From Symsagittifera roscoffensis (taxonomy: Eukaryota; Xenacoelomorpha; Acoela; Convolutidae), in the NCBI RefSeq assembly GCF_963678635.1, contig NC_087062.1, positions 93,967,845 through 94,031,844 on the forward strand: a DNA stretch of 64,000 bases, read 5' to 3'. The notes below the pieces were generated by a model, which did no database searches, had not been told where the DNA came from, and saw only the letters and a list, made by a program, of their open reading frames with translations. The translations under genes were made by a program, and so were the position numbers. Shown in pieces: positions 34,357 to 45,864 of the stretch. Numbering within the stretch: the stretch's first letter is position 1; each line of letters starts with the position of its first letter.

Positions 34357-34653
34357 ATGTCTTCTTCATCCAATCGGGCGGCAGAAAATCTCGAATCAAA
34401 CTTGTTCCGTTCTCCTAACAACCACAACACGAACACAAGCACTCAATGTGAAGCTATTTTGAAGAGAGAAGAGATCAACTTCAAAGTGGACAAGATAGCT
34501 TCTGTTAGTGCGAAGCTTCCTCATAAGCAGAGAATGAACGAATTGAGAAATCTTTTGCCTGAGATCGAAGCTACCAATTGGATGTACACACCTGTAAGCG
34601 AACTGATTGGATGCTCTGCCACACAAAGTTCACCAAGCTCTGTCAAAAGCTGA
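34357..34653 (+). CDS. ANAPC16: anaphase-promoting complex subunit 16 homologue
   Basis: A 98-residue protein with an ATG start, in one exon, standing out from its AT-rich surroundings by more balanced codon use. The C-terminal part, QRMNELRNLLPEIEATNW followed by PVSELIGCSATQSSP, lines up with the C-terminal block of vertebrate ANAPC16 (ARMEKL, ELEADEW, PIEQLLGFTPSSG) in order and spacing. The N terminus is Ser/Asn-rich and low in conservation, also as in ANAPC16. Human ANAPC16 is 110 residues. The subunit belongs to the APC/C ubiquitin ligase that drives mitotic exit. A GTAAGC at 34594 resembles a splice donor, but reading through it keeps the conserved LIG motif. Recognition rests on remembered family sequence. 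Confidence 0.72.
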   Translation: MSSSSNRAAENLESNLFRSPNNHNTNTSTQCEAILKREEINFKVDKIASVSAKLPHKQRMNELRNLLPEIEATNWMYTPVSELIGCSATQSSPSSVKS

Positions 34654-35950
34654 CGAATTGTTTCCAATTAGCTAAAATATGATATTTTGTTAGTGTTAAA
34701 ATATTGTTTTCAGATATTTTTTCAAAACTTTTGATTAAAACAAGTTTTTGGTTTAGTGTCAATATTTTGGGTAAGGCAGCCCTGAATGTCTTTAATTGCA
34801 CCACTTCTTTGCGTTAATTTTTTTTTGCTTACGACAAGCAAGGGTTATCAAATCGGGCTATACTTTTTGCAGGCGTACAACTTGTTAAACAAAATCTTTT
34901 CATAGCTTGATTTTTACGCTTGCAATTAGCAATCGTTATCAAATCGGAATTTAGACTTCTTGCGGGTTGACAACTAGCTTAACGAAATCCGTTGAATCAC
35001 ATATGGGCAGGTAAACTAGTTTAACAAAATCCGTTGAATCACTTATGGGTAGGTACTAAGTTACCATTAACTACTGGGTGGGTGGTGCTACTACAGGGTA
35101 GTTTCAGGGTGACATGGAACTTTTTAAAGTTTTACAAAATCAGTTTTTTTTTCGGCTCCATTGATGTCCTATCAACGATTGTCGGCCTTGTTTCCGCTTG
35201 GTAAAATTGTTCAGTTTCTTATTTGAATTTCAGAAGTCTTGCTTGGCATGTTTTCCTAGAGCTCCTATGAAGCAAATTACGATTTGGAATTGAAGTTGGT
35301 TAAATTTAGAAAAATTCAAATCAGGACTAGTTTCAAAGTTGTATAGATATCCTTTTAAGAAGATATATTAGGATGGTTGTAGATTGCGATAAGTTTTTGA
35401 AGGTAATATTTCGGTAGAACAGAATAATGGAAGCTCATGAAACTACCCTTTGGTACTATTTTACTATGTATGGTTCATATGTTTTTTCAGGAAGTGGACA
35501 GATCTGCTTGGCCCTTAATTCTTTAATATGAATTTCGATCTCAGAACTTTTTTGGCAGCCTGACTGATTCAATCGGCCGATTTGACTTTTAGATTATTGA
35601 AAACCGGTGTGCAGTTTTCGGGTAACGCTGCTGCAGTATTTCGATGGCCGTCGGCGGTACTTCTATCATCGGTAGATTGCTAGTTGGAGTTCGTATGTGT
35701 TCTTGGAATTTGATGTTCAAACGCGTTGAGCTTGATTTGTTCACAGTGGATTGAACAATTCATCGAAAATATCGTTTTGCTTTGCCATTTCATAAATCAA
35801 TTTTGATTCGATAGCTGAAATCGGTCTGGCAGCATTTGAAGTTTTCTGCAATTAACTCTCAATTCATGCGTTAATTCAATGCACTATATCGATTAGATGA
35901 TTAAATAAATAACCAGAAATAAATAAGTAAATGTTCTGGAGAATGTGCAG
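34654..35950. other. gene-less interval with short dispersed repeats
   Basis: Contains two copies of a CTAGTTTAACAAAATCCGTTGAATCAC segment (split near 34975 and 35010) and the AGCAAGGGTTATCAAATCGG motif shared with 24255 and 31030. Short minus-strand frames near 35590-35800 look mildly coding, but no gene can be built from them. Confidence 0.4.
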
Positions 35951-36196
35951 TTTTTTAAACCCTGGGATGACACTGGGACCTTTCTAACTGTAACCGAAGT
36001 GAAATTCGATCACACGATCCTGGATCTGCAAGACGCTTGCGCTACCCCACTCGACAACGGGTTCTCATTTGCTGTCACTAAAAACGTCTTCGAGTGCAGC
36101 AAAAGTTCTTTTCTACGGCTGGAATTGTTGCAGCCTCTAAGTTTTTGTTCTCCCTTTTCCGATACTGAATCTTTTGCGGGTCTCTTGAATGTCTGA
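35951..36196 (+). CDS. possible terminal coding exon, unknown product
   Basis: An open frame of 81 codons after a TGTGCAG acceptor-like site, ending TGA, with more even base and codon use than its flanks. It reads FFKPWDDTGTFLTV near the start and LLNV at the end. It matches no family I recognise. The minus strand of the same stretch is also open for about 60 codons, so the coding strand is uncertain. It may be the last exon of an unrecognised gene or an old TE fragment. Confidence 0.25.
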   Translation, partial: FFKPWDDTGTFLTVTEVKFDHTILDLQDACATPLDNGFSFAVTKNVFECSKSSFLRLELLQPLSFCSPFSDTESFAGLLNV

Positions 36197-36476
36197 GTTG
36201 AGTCAAAAATACAGTCACCGAAATGACAGTGTCTTAAATTCAGCTTTATGAAGCTGATTAATCTTCTAGGTTAAGATGATCTATGTACTTAAATTAATAA
36301 AAGTAAGTTAATCAAAATATTGACGCAATTAAAACAAAAAGTTACTCGAGAAAAGGATATGCAAAAAAAAATATTTCCGATTAATTGACATGTATCCTTA
36401 ATATTGTGTTTATCGAACTTTGAAGGGATTGTATTCTTGGTTCGATCCGCGTTAGTTTATTTTCCTTTTATTTAAT

Positions 36477-36883
36477 CCATGCCCCCCCTCAGGGATTCGA
36501 CCCCCTGCCGACCAAAAGGGTCCCCCTTTGTACTATTTTGAGATAAACATTTTTCTTTGACTCACCCTAAAATTTTTTGAAGGCGCCTTTGGCGCCCCAA
36601 TATACTTAGACTTTAAGGGGGGGGGGGGGCGCCGAAGAAACGCGATTTTTAGGTCAAAATTTTCCAAAAAGAGCCTAAAAACGACTCTTTGGCATGTTTT
36701 TCAAAGTTTTTCTTGCGGCGCAGAAAATATGACCAAAACAGGGTCTCTATAATGATTTGAGAGAGCTCTCGGAGAATAAATTTAGTCGACCGAAAAGAAG
36801 GTCGACAAAGTTTTAATAATTTTTTTTCTAAAAATCCGACCCCCCCCCCCCCCCCCCCCGAGAAAATACTAGATCCGCCCCTG
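36477..36883. mobile_element. hAT-like non-autonomous element (GGCGCC family)
   Basis: The right end reads GATCCGCCCCTG, the inverse of CAGGGGCGGATC, a common hAT terminal repeat. The body has AAGGCGCCTTTGGCGCC, GGTCAAAATTTTCC, GAGAGAGCTC and a long C run. The same order of blocks recurs at 43741, 45588 and 47445, and inverted at 59040-59310. The flanks ATTTAATC and GCTTAATC match at 6 of 8 bases. Confidence 0.7.
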
Positions 36884-36891
36884 GCTTAATC

Positions 36892-38500
36892 TAATATTTT
36901 TGAGGGATTTTATATTTGAAAAACATGTTATAAGCTAGCGATTACTCCTCTGCACATATGCGTGTTGCCTAATAGGACTGGGAAGGGTTTCTTCTGACCA
37001 ATTACAAGTTTGTTTGATGAAATTTTCTGGGGTCTTGTGAATTTGCGACAATTGAGGATAATATCTGACCAGATAGAAGTCAAGGTGAAATTGTGGCAGG
37101 TGTTCATCAACCGGCAAATCTTGAAACCAAAATTACATCAAAAAAACGTTAGTTACATCAGATTTTCGCAACAATTGCTTAACAACAATGAGGATCTGTT
37201 GATATGCTGCTTAACAATTTTAATTTTCGGCTTGTACGCTTGTCACCAAAATTGTTCATATTTCAGCCTATAAGGGGCTCTATGAGGTTGAAAATTTGTA
37301 TTGCTGTTCCAATTGAAGTGTTGGTTCCGCAAAAATTAATACGCAATTGTCCATTTAGTAACATAATTCACATTTCGAGAGCGATATTTAAAGATCATTG
37401 AAGTAAAATATTTCTGCCATTTTCCCCAGAAAGCTGCAAATTCCTAGAAAGTTGCAGAAACTACCTTTATCGTTATTATCCGCGTACTTGTAACTTTTTA
37501 AGAAAGAAAGGAAGAACTTATTTCTCCAGTATATAATTACATCGTACATTAAACAATACAATACACAAAAACGTTCATTAATTGAACATTTACGTTCAAT
37601 TTATAAAAAGAAAAAAAATCATAAATTAATTTCAAAAATTCATTTTTTGAAAAGAAAAAATCATAGGCGAAAGGCATATATAATGCCTTATTGAAGCCTA
37701 CCCTTGAAGATCATTACAGTCAAAGCAATTTAATGAATCAAGGATACATATTACCTAAAGTAAAATATATAATAATAAAATATAATAAAAGTTTTTTTTT
37801 AAAGAAAAATTCCAACAAATGGTCGATCCTAGAGAGCGAATAGCAACAAGACAATCACAAATTCAGTATTGTTGCCATTATCTGCACAACAATTAAAACA
37901 AGCCAGAAATCACGCAGAAAAAAATTGTAAAATCGAACAGAAAACCATAAACATTTTTTGAGGAAAATTCCGATTATCGTCAAATCGAAGAGGCCGGATA
38001 CACACAAAAACAACCACTAGAACCTTACGATCACCACTACAACCTTACAATCTATCAAAAATTGCATAAAAAATTTCAGAAAAATCTTAAAAACGTTGAT
38101 TTCTCGAAAACAAGAAGGTTTCAGAGTTCCTTAATTTCAGCGAAGATTTGCAACCCTGTTTAACACCCGTCAGTACCTTAATAGGGGTGAAAATTATTTC
38201 AAATCGAAAAACTAATTGTCGAATATAAAATGGGTAAGTTCTGACTTTCTAAAATATATTTTGATTCATTTTGTGCACAAAAATGAAAGTTTGATTTTTT
38301 CTCGTATTCTCCGGAATTTATCTATTTTCACTCAAGATATTAAGAAGCTTTGACCCACGGTTCTGCAGTGATGCAGACTTGATTTTTCTGGAACAAAAAA
38401 GTGTTTTAAATGTGAGGAATGAAGATCTGGTTTTATAAGTGGGTTTACATTCTATAAAAAACTCATTAAAAATCTAAGAATCTAGTATCTAAAATGAAAT
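36892..38500. other. gene-less interval
   Basis: Contains overlapping uninformative frames at 36928-37401 and a lone hAT-like end TTTGCAACCCTG at 38148-38159. No gene is seen. Confidence 0.45.
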
Positions 38501-38509
38501 GCTATCAAA

Positions 38510-39790
38510 CTTACGCCTGAAATAAATCATTCTGATTTTTTTTCTGCAAAAGCAGAATGGAGTTCAGTTTTGTGAAAGACGTACATCCATAAACAAGCAA
38601 ACCATATTGAATAATTGGTTTTGTATTTGAATTATAATAATTAATCAGTTTTGCCATGGGTAAAAGATATCTCATTTTAGAATTAACCCCAAATTGTCTT
38701 CCTAATTTTGGTTTGTTTTTCAAAACATGTTGCGTACGCGTCAATGTATTCTGGACAATTATCCCTAGATACTTCCACGCTATCTCAGGAGAATAAAATT
38801 TTTTAATTTAAAGTAAAGTGAAGATTGGCAGCCTAAGATTTATTGTTGAAATTAATTAAACGTGTTTTATCTGTTTTTAAAGTTCACTTATTAGAAACTA
38901 ACCACGAATGAATATTCAACAGATTTAACTGGAAATCTATTTGGCTCGTGTTGCAAGCAGTTATATTAGTATAGTCCGCAGAAAGAAAATTATCAGACGT
39001 TTTCGATACACTAAGCATATAATTAATGTAAATGAGGAAAAGAAGAGGACCGAACACAGAGCCTTGCAGAAAACCCAGTTTATTGGGTAACCAGTCAGAC
39101 AGATTTTTTAAAACTAATTTCCACGCACTGATGCATTTTGATAGGACAGCTGCTAATTCATTTCAAGACATATACCACGGATTCCGTAGAGCTCAAAATT
39201 AATCAGCAGAATGATACGATCAAGCGTATCAAAGGCTTTTTGAGGTCTAAAAAAATCTACAGCGTAATGATTTGTTAGAACATAATCTTAGTTTTTCCGT
39301 TAGATCCAAATAGTAAATTTAAGAGATTAAGTTTCTCCAAATAGTTATAAATTCGATTATACATATTTTTCTCTAAGATTTTGCTGTTATTAATCAGCCA
39401 GCAGAGAAATTGGGCGGTAATTATTAACAGCTAATTTTATATCTGTTTTATAAAGTGGTAGCACTTCTGCGTATTTAGTTGATAGGGAAAATTTCCCGAT
39501 GCGAAAGAAAGAAATTGTCAAGTTAGTCAGATAGGGCGCAATAACTAAGGAAGTTGTAATAAAGAAATTGTTGCTGATTTCATCAATACCTGCTGATTGT
39601 TTTGGTCTATGAATTGTAAAACATTCAGCACTCCTGAAAAGTGTAGGAAAAAAGATACATTGGTTGTGAAGCACTGGCCACTTCGATATTTAGTTCAGTT
39701 GGAGGAATTTTGTTATCCAGATTCGATTCGATTCCGGTGAAAAAATCCTTGAACGCGTTGGCTATCGTGGATGGCTCCTTTTTTTTTAAA
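38510..39790 (-). pseudogene. LINE reverse transcriptase remnant
   Basis: From high to low coordinate: EPSTIANAFKDFFTGIESNL (39775-39715), then AGIDEISNNFF and NNYRPISLL (39600-39390). After frame breaks, KAFDTLDRIIL (motif A) lies near 39240 and QGSVFGPLLFLIYI (motif B) near 39060-39015. A decayed motif C follows, then PIIQYGLLVYGCTS (38620-38575), the classical thumb/C-terminal block. Stops and frameshifts are frequent. Confidence 0.75.
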
Positions 39791-40046
39791 AAAACCTTTT
39801 ACACATAAGCCTGTGACACCAGTTGCTTTTGTAGTTTTACCCGATATTTCTTAACTCAAATACTTGCCTCGAGTCTCCGATTTAACTATTTAATTACTTT
39901 TCGCTAGTCTAATAACGCAATTAACTTTATTTCGCTCTTCGATGAATTTTACTTTTTTGATGTATTTTGTCTATCAATTTTTCAAATTTTTAAAACCTAT
40001 TTCTTTTACAAGTAGCCTTTGTACTTATTTATTAAACCAGTCAGTA

Positions 40047-40767
40047 CAGTGCTGATTTAAATTAACCGGACAAAACGCGTTAAACTTGAAATTTAAAACG
40101 CATTTTTCTCCAATTGAGTTGAGTTTAGGTGAAAACTTATGAAGGCAAAACTTGCTTAGAATTTCAGCAGAATTAATATGGTGCAATTTGTTTTGCAAAA
40201 TTTGGGTCCGAAATTTTACCCCAAAATTGAGTCATTTTGGCTTTTCTTAGTTAATAAAAAATTACGCCGAAAATACCCAGTCGATAACAGACATAATTAT
40301 ATAAAAGTGAGCCCCTTACGTAGCCAAACAAACTTTATGAAGGATATAAAAATTGCAAATTGTTTAAAAATTGTTTTTAAATAAAAAGTTGGTATTTTAT
40401 ATAGTAAAAATGACCTTTATTGTCTATCAAACAAAAATAAATTAACTTATACAATATTTTGGAGATTATACCCTTCTTAAAGTTGGTTGGGCTACGTAAG
40501 GGGCTCACTTTGATATAATTATGTCTGTGATCGACTGGGTATTTTCGGCGTAATTTTTGATTAACTAAGAAAAGCCAAAATGACTCAATTTTGGGGTAAA
40601 ATTTTGGGCCCGAATTTTGCAAAACAAATTATACCATATTAGTTCTGCTAAAACTTTAAGCAAGTTTTGTCTTCAGAAGCTTTCACCTAAACTCAACCAA
40701 ATTTGAGAAAATCCGTTTTAAATTTCAAGTTTAACGCGTTTTGTCCGGTTAATTTAAATCAGCACTG
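40047..40767. mobile_element. 721 bp foldback element, copy 2
   Basis: Same termini, same 721 bp length and same palindromic structure as 33047-33767, again between TA dinucleotides (40045-40046 and 40768-40769). It is inserted in the LINE. Open frames found on opposite strands in the two arms encode similar peptides only because the arms are inverted copies. Confidence 0.92.
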
Positions 40768-41159
40768 TATTTGTCCGATGAAAATATTTTGATGAGGTTG
40801 GGCTGTTTTGAAATTTCTCATATGCACAAATAATACCACACAAGCTTGTTAAACTTGAGCGCGCCAACTGTCCTTCAAAGTCGGAAGAAAGCAGGCAACT
40901 TTGATTTGTTATCCAGGAATGTTGGCTTCTGAATTTTGTACTGCTCTCCATATGCTTGTTTTCTATTTAGACTCAATAGAACGGGTAATGATATTTAAAG
41001 CTTTCATAGTCTAGTATGGATAGATCAGCATCAGGTAAATCTCGGATTATAATATGATTCAGACAGGATTCCCGAGTATCGGAAACCCTAGTTGCTGCTG
41101 GAATGAAGTAATTCTCTCGTCCTATTTCACAATCCGTTTAAAATTGTACCCGAGGTTGA

Positions 41160-41816
41160 CTCAAATCCTCAAAAAAATTAATATTCTTCAGATGATCTTT
41201 TGAAGACAGCTTGTTTAACGCAAGATTCCGATTTTGCCAACTCTTCTCGCAAAGCTATCAATAATAAGTTTCCCTCTAGATAAGCGTGAAGGAAGTTGAT
41301 GGGCGATGGATATGTCATTCTCGTCAATGGTTGCTCCAATCTCTCGCAATAAACTGACAACCTTTGCAATTGTTGACTCAATAGTTTCCTGCTTCTTTCG
41401 ATCTTCAACTTGCTCCGGCACTCCTAGGATTCTCGAGTTATACGTTTTTAGGTTCTCTGCTTAAGTTAGGGTTTTCAACTTGTTCAGACCGTACTATGCA
41501 GATTTTTACTTTGTGTTGGACCAAATTTCATCTTTCCACTTACTGCGTTATCCAAAGCTGCTTTCACCAGTTGATCAAGTTCCGCTTTTATTTGCTCTAC
41601 ATTTCTGAGGATAATCGATTTCGTTCTTGCTTGCTCAATTTTTTTCTGAAATCTCATTTTCTAATTCGAAATTGTCACCTTCCTCGCATGGACTTAGAAT
41701 TGATTTGGTCTGTTCCCGGTTGGTTCAGTAATTGGAGTTAGATAGTGATATTTAAGATCTGGGATTTCGTCATGTACTTCAGTGTCTTCTTTGATATTGG
41801 AATGAGTGTAATTCAT
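41160..41816 (-). pseudogene. LINE ORF1 remnant
   Basis: Starts at 41816 with a plausible ATG and breaks after about 40 codons. The better block, 41421-41215, reads NSRILGVPEQVEDRKKQ, then ATIDENDISIAHQLPSR and KLIIDSFARR. That is the RNA-recognition and C-terminal pattern of LINE ORF1 proteins (GxPE, then DI..HRLP, then I.V.F..R). Confidence 0.65.
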
Positions 41817-41964
41817 TTTCCGTCTCTGAAACTAATTAATAAGTTTATCACAACAATTAGACTTGTTACCTTCTATTATATGTTAGTTTCTACTTTATTT
41901 ACTTCATTTTTATAAGTGGCCCTTAGTTTTATTTCTACTGACATGCTCAATGGTGCTAGGGATT

Positions 41965-42020
41965 TTAGCAGACCGGTTTTTAGCATACCCGTTTTTAGCA
42001 TACCCGTTTTTAGCAGACTC
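41965..42020. repeat. short tandem CCCGTTTTTAGCATA
   Basis: Three copies of a 15 bp unit, differing at the edges. Confidence 0.85.
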
Positions 42021-43740
42021 AAAACAGTTAAGCAGTCGAAACGCAACTTCAAACGCAGCATTGGCGATCAGCGATTGCTCGCTCCGTTGTGAAAACATGC
42101 GACACGAGTGTCATTGAGCGCGTACATCTGTGTTTTGCCGCTCAGCTCATTCAGACTATTCTGTTTTTGATGTTGATAGTTTTGCTTACAAGTCAAAAAT
42201 AATTGTCTTAATTGGGGATATAATTGAGATAATTGTGCTCAATTATAGCTTACAAAAGGGTGGCGTCCCTCATGCTTGAAGGACCGAATGCTTGAAATTT
42301 ATTTTAGCTTTCTTTCAACCAATCAGAATTGAGTATTCAAAATCTCATAGTAAATCGTGAAAATCTCAAAGTAAGAAAATAAATCTATGCCATTAGTGTT
42401 AATGGTGACCGATTAGATAACAAGCAGATAAGTTTTCAAGACTAAAAAATTCTTATGAACTTGAACTCATAAATCTTGATGTTTATCTGAATAGTATTGC
42501 GGTTGTAACCCGCCATTTGTAATATTTTTGATTATTTTCCACTGATTTAAAACATTTTCTGTTGATATTGACTTCGATTTTGTGAGAAGGCATTAAGCCA
42601 ATAGGAACGCTCAGCGATTTTGATTGGTTGAAACTTTCCAAGCATTCGGTCCGTCATGCATGAGAGCCCTCCCCTTACAAAAGTATCACCTGTGTTATAA
42701 AACGAATCCACTTTTTCCTTTTTCCTGCCAAAGTGGCAGATTTCATTTCACCGTTTTTGTCCAAAATTATGTTTTTGCATTAGCAGCACTTGTTTTATCA
42801 GCTTCGTTGATGCTCATTCCTTACTGCATGCTATTATAATAGCATATGAGATAGCATGTGTAAAAGTAGCAATTATTAGGTCTAAAGTTAAAGCTAGGTA
42901 GTGAGTTGGATCTTTCAAGTGTGCCAAATTATGTTTTCTTTCAATGCTTATTTGTATTTATTTTTTTTGCTTTTATTTACATTTTTGTTCTTTTTTGCGT
43001 CCATTAGCGAAGTGCAACTTTGTTTCTCTAAAAACAAAACTTTCGCTACTCCATTTATCATTCACTCGACCAGATTTTTTCTCGAAAACAGCTGCTTATT
43101 ATTGACACTACACGAAGAATTGAGGAGACCTTATATACGATTAAATAATTTACTTTCACTGGTTATCAGGAGTTCTTATGCAAAGCACTTATGTGAACAA
43201 AAAACCTTGTAGTAATCACTCAGAATGAAGTTTTGAACCCAAAAACATTTTCAGATTGCGGAAAGCAAAAAAGTTCTCTAAATTAGGTCCGTACTCCTAT
43301 CAACCATTTCTGTGCGTCAGAGAAAAAAAGATGGAGGATTTAATGAATCGTCTAGACAAGTAAATTACCACGGCTGTTCGTCTTTTACGGGATTTAAGTT
43401 TCATCCGCGTCATATCTGTTAATATGAAGCTGAACTAACTATTGAAAGATGCTCATGAAAGTACCAGTTTTTAGATATGAAGCGGAACTGACTTTTTCGT
43501 AGAGAGGATTTTGGATTTACCGTACAAGCATGTATTAAATCTGAAAATTGATTCTGTATGAAGTATGCATTTCATAAAATCGCGGCGCATATACAATTGG
43601 TTTCGGACCAAGTTAACATCCTCCCCTACCCCCCCCAATCGCGCCACAAAGCCGTTTTTTTTTGGGAGGGGGGATGGATTTCAACTTGGTTCTAAGTTAG
43701 AAATTTTCAGCCAATCAGAATCGAGCATTTTACATGCAGC

Positions 43741-44019
43741 CAGTAGCGTGGCGGGCTGCCAAATTTTTCCAAGGGTCCCTCTTTGGTATAACTTAATGAC
43801 ATCCATTTTTCGGTGAACAACCTCAAATTTTTTCTAAAGGCGCCTTCAGCGCCAATATGACTAATTTTGAGGTGAGAGCGCGCGCAAAAACGCTATTATT
43901 TGGTCAAAATTTTCAAAAAGTGCCTAAAAACGTCTTTTGGCCTGTTTTTTTTTTGAAAAATTTCGGTCCTTATACTATTTTAAGAGAGCTCGGAAAATCA
44001 ATTTGGTCGACCTATAAAC
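43741..44019. mobile_element. hAT-like element, truncated (tandem copy 1)
   Basis: Begins CAGTAGCGTGGCG after the target CATGCAGC and follows the GGCGCC-family body. It is cut at the junction with the next tandem unit, so the right terminal repeat is missing. Confidence 0.8.
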
Positions 44020-45587
44020 TTGATAGTTTTGCGTACAAGTCGAGAGATAATTGTCTTAATTGGGGATATAATTGAGATAATTGTGCTCAATTATAGCTTA
44101 CAAAAGGGTGGCGTCCCTCATGCTTGAAGGACCGAATGCTTGAAATTTATTTTAGCTTTCTTTCAACCAATCAGAATTGAGTATTCAAAATCTCATAGTA
44201 AATCGTGAAAATCTCAAAGTAAGAAAATAAATCTATGCCATTAGTGTTAATGGTGACCGATTAGATAACAAGCAGATAAGTTTTCAAGACTAAAAAATTC
44301 TTATGAACTTGAACTCATAAATCTTGATGTTTATCTGAATAGTATTGCGGTTGTAACCCGCCATTTGTAATATTTTTGATTATTTTCCACTGATTTAAAA
44401 CATTTTCTGTTGATATTGACTTCGATTTTGTGAGAAGGCATTAAGCCAATAGGAACGCTCAGCGATTTTGATTGGTTGAAACTTTCCAAGCATTCGGTCC
44501 GTCATGCATGAGAGCCCTCCCCTTACAAAAGTATCACCTGTGTTATAAAACGAATCCACTTTTTCCTTTTTCCTGCCAAAGTGGCAGATTTCATTTCAGT
44601 TTTTGTCCAAAATTATGTTTTTGCATTAGCAGCACTTGTTTTATCAGCTTCGTTGATGCTCATTCCTTACTGCATGCTATTATAATAGCATATGAGATAG
44701 CATGTGTAAAAGTAGCAATTATTAGGTCTAAAGTTAAAGCTAGGTAGTGAGTTGGATCTTTCAAGTGTGCCAAATTATGTTTTCTTTCAATGCTTATTTG
44801 TATTTATTTTTTTTGCTTTTATTTACATTTTTGTTCTTTTTTGCGTCCATTAGCGAAGTGCAACTTTGTTTCTCTAAAAACAAAACTTTCGCTGCTCCAT
44901 TTATCATTCACTCGACCAGATTTTTTCTCGAAAACAGCTGCTTATTATTGACACTACACGAAGAATTGAGGAGACCTTATATACGATTAAATAATTTACT
45001 TTCACTGGTTATCAGGAGTTCTTATGCAAAGCACTTATGTGAACAAAAAACCTTGTAGTAATCACTCAGAATGAAGTTTTGAACCCAAAAACATTTTCAG
45101 ATTGCGGAAAGCAAAAAAGTTCTCTAAATTAGGTCCGTACTCCTATCAACCATTTCTGTGCGTCAGAGAAAAAAAGATGGAGGATTTAATGAATCGTCTA
45201 GACAATTAAATTACCACGGCTGTTCGTCTTTTACGGGATTTGAGTTTCATCCGCGTCATATCTGTTAATATGAAGCTGAACTAACTATTGAAAGATGCTC
45301 ATGAAAGTACCCGTTTTTAGATATGAAGCTGAACTGACTTTTTCGTAGAGAGGATTTTGGATTTACCGTACAAGCATGTATTAAATCTGAAAATTGATTC
45401 TGTATGAAGTATGCATTTCATAAAATCGCGGCGCATATACAATTGGTTTCGGACCAAGTTAACATCCTCCCCTACCCCCCCGCCAATCGCGCCACAAAGC
45501 CGTTTTTTTTGGGAGGGGGGATGGATTTCAACTTGGTTCTAAGTTAGAAATTTTCAGCCAATCAGAATCGAGCATTTTACATGCAGC

Positions 45588-45864
45588 CAGTAGCGTGGCG
45601 TGCTGCCAAATTTTTCCAAGGGTCCCTCTTTGGTATAACTTAATGACATCCATTTTTCGGTGAACAACCTCAAATTTTTTCTAAAGGCGCCTTCAGCGCC
45701 AATATGACTAATTTTGAGGTGAGAGCGCGCGCAAAAACGCTATTATTTGGTCAAAATTTTCAAAAAGTGCCTAAAAACGTCTTTTGGCCTGTTTTTTTTG
45801 AAAAATTTCGGTCCTTATACTATTTTAAGAGAGCTCGGAAAATCAATTTGGTCGACCTATAAAG
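45588..45864. mobile_element. hAT-like element, truncated (tandem copy 2)
   Basis: As the copy at 43741, with the same truncation at the unit junction. Confidence 0.8.

Larger units (their letters stand above)
38510..41816 (-). mobile_element. decayed CR1/Jockey-like LINE, interrupted by a foldback element
   Basis: Minus strand. ORF1 remnant from 41816 (MNYTHSN) to about 41160, then endonuclease-RT remnants down to 38510. The 721 bp foldback element at 40047-40767 lies inside it. Non-LTR features are the RT string NNYRPISLL, an ORF1 of the RNA-binding type, and no LTRs. Confidence 0.75.

Noticed and set aside
34588-35950. Splicing of the 34357 frame at GTAAGC (34594) to the acceptor before 35951
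   Set aside because: The phases fit, but this would remove the C-terminal block that matches ANAPC16, so the unspliced reading is preferred.
36928-37401. Several overlapping frames on both strands
   Set aside because: No recognisable family; the frames overlap on opposite strands with no sign which, if any, is coding.
40178-40622. Similar peptides encoded on opposite strands
   Set aside because: These are the two inverted arms of the foldback element; the similarity is a by-product of the palindrome.
33047-40767. Exact 7000 bp spacing of the foldback elements as a sign of segmental duplication
   Set aside because: The flanking sequences of the two copies differ and each has its own TA target, so they are independent insertions.
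42901-45058. 103-codon frame present in tandem copies 1 and 2
   Set aside because: It starts at GTG, has no motif, and is frameshifted in copy 3. Its conservation follows from the recent tandem duplication, not from coding selection.
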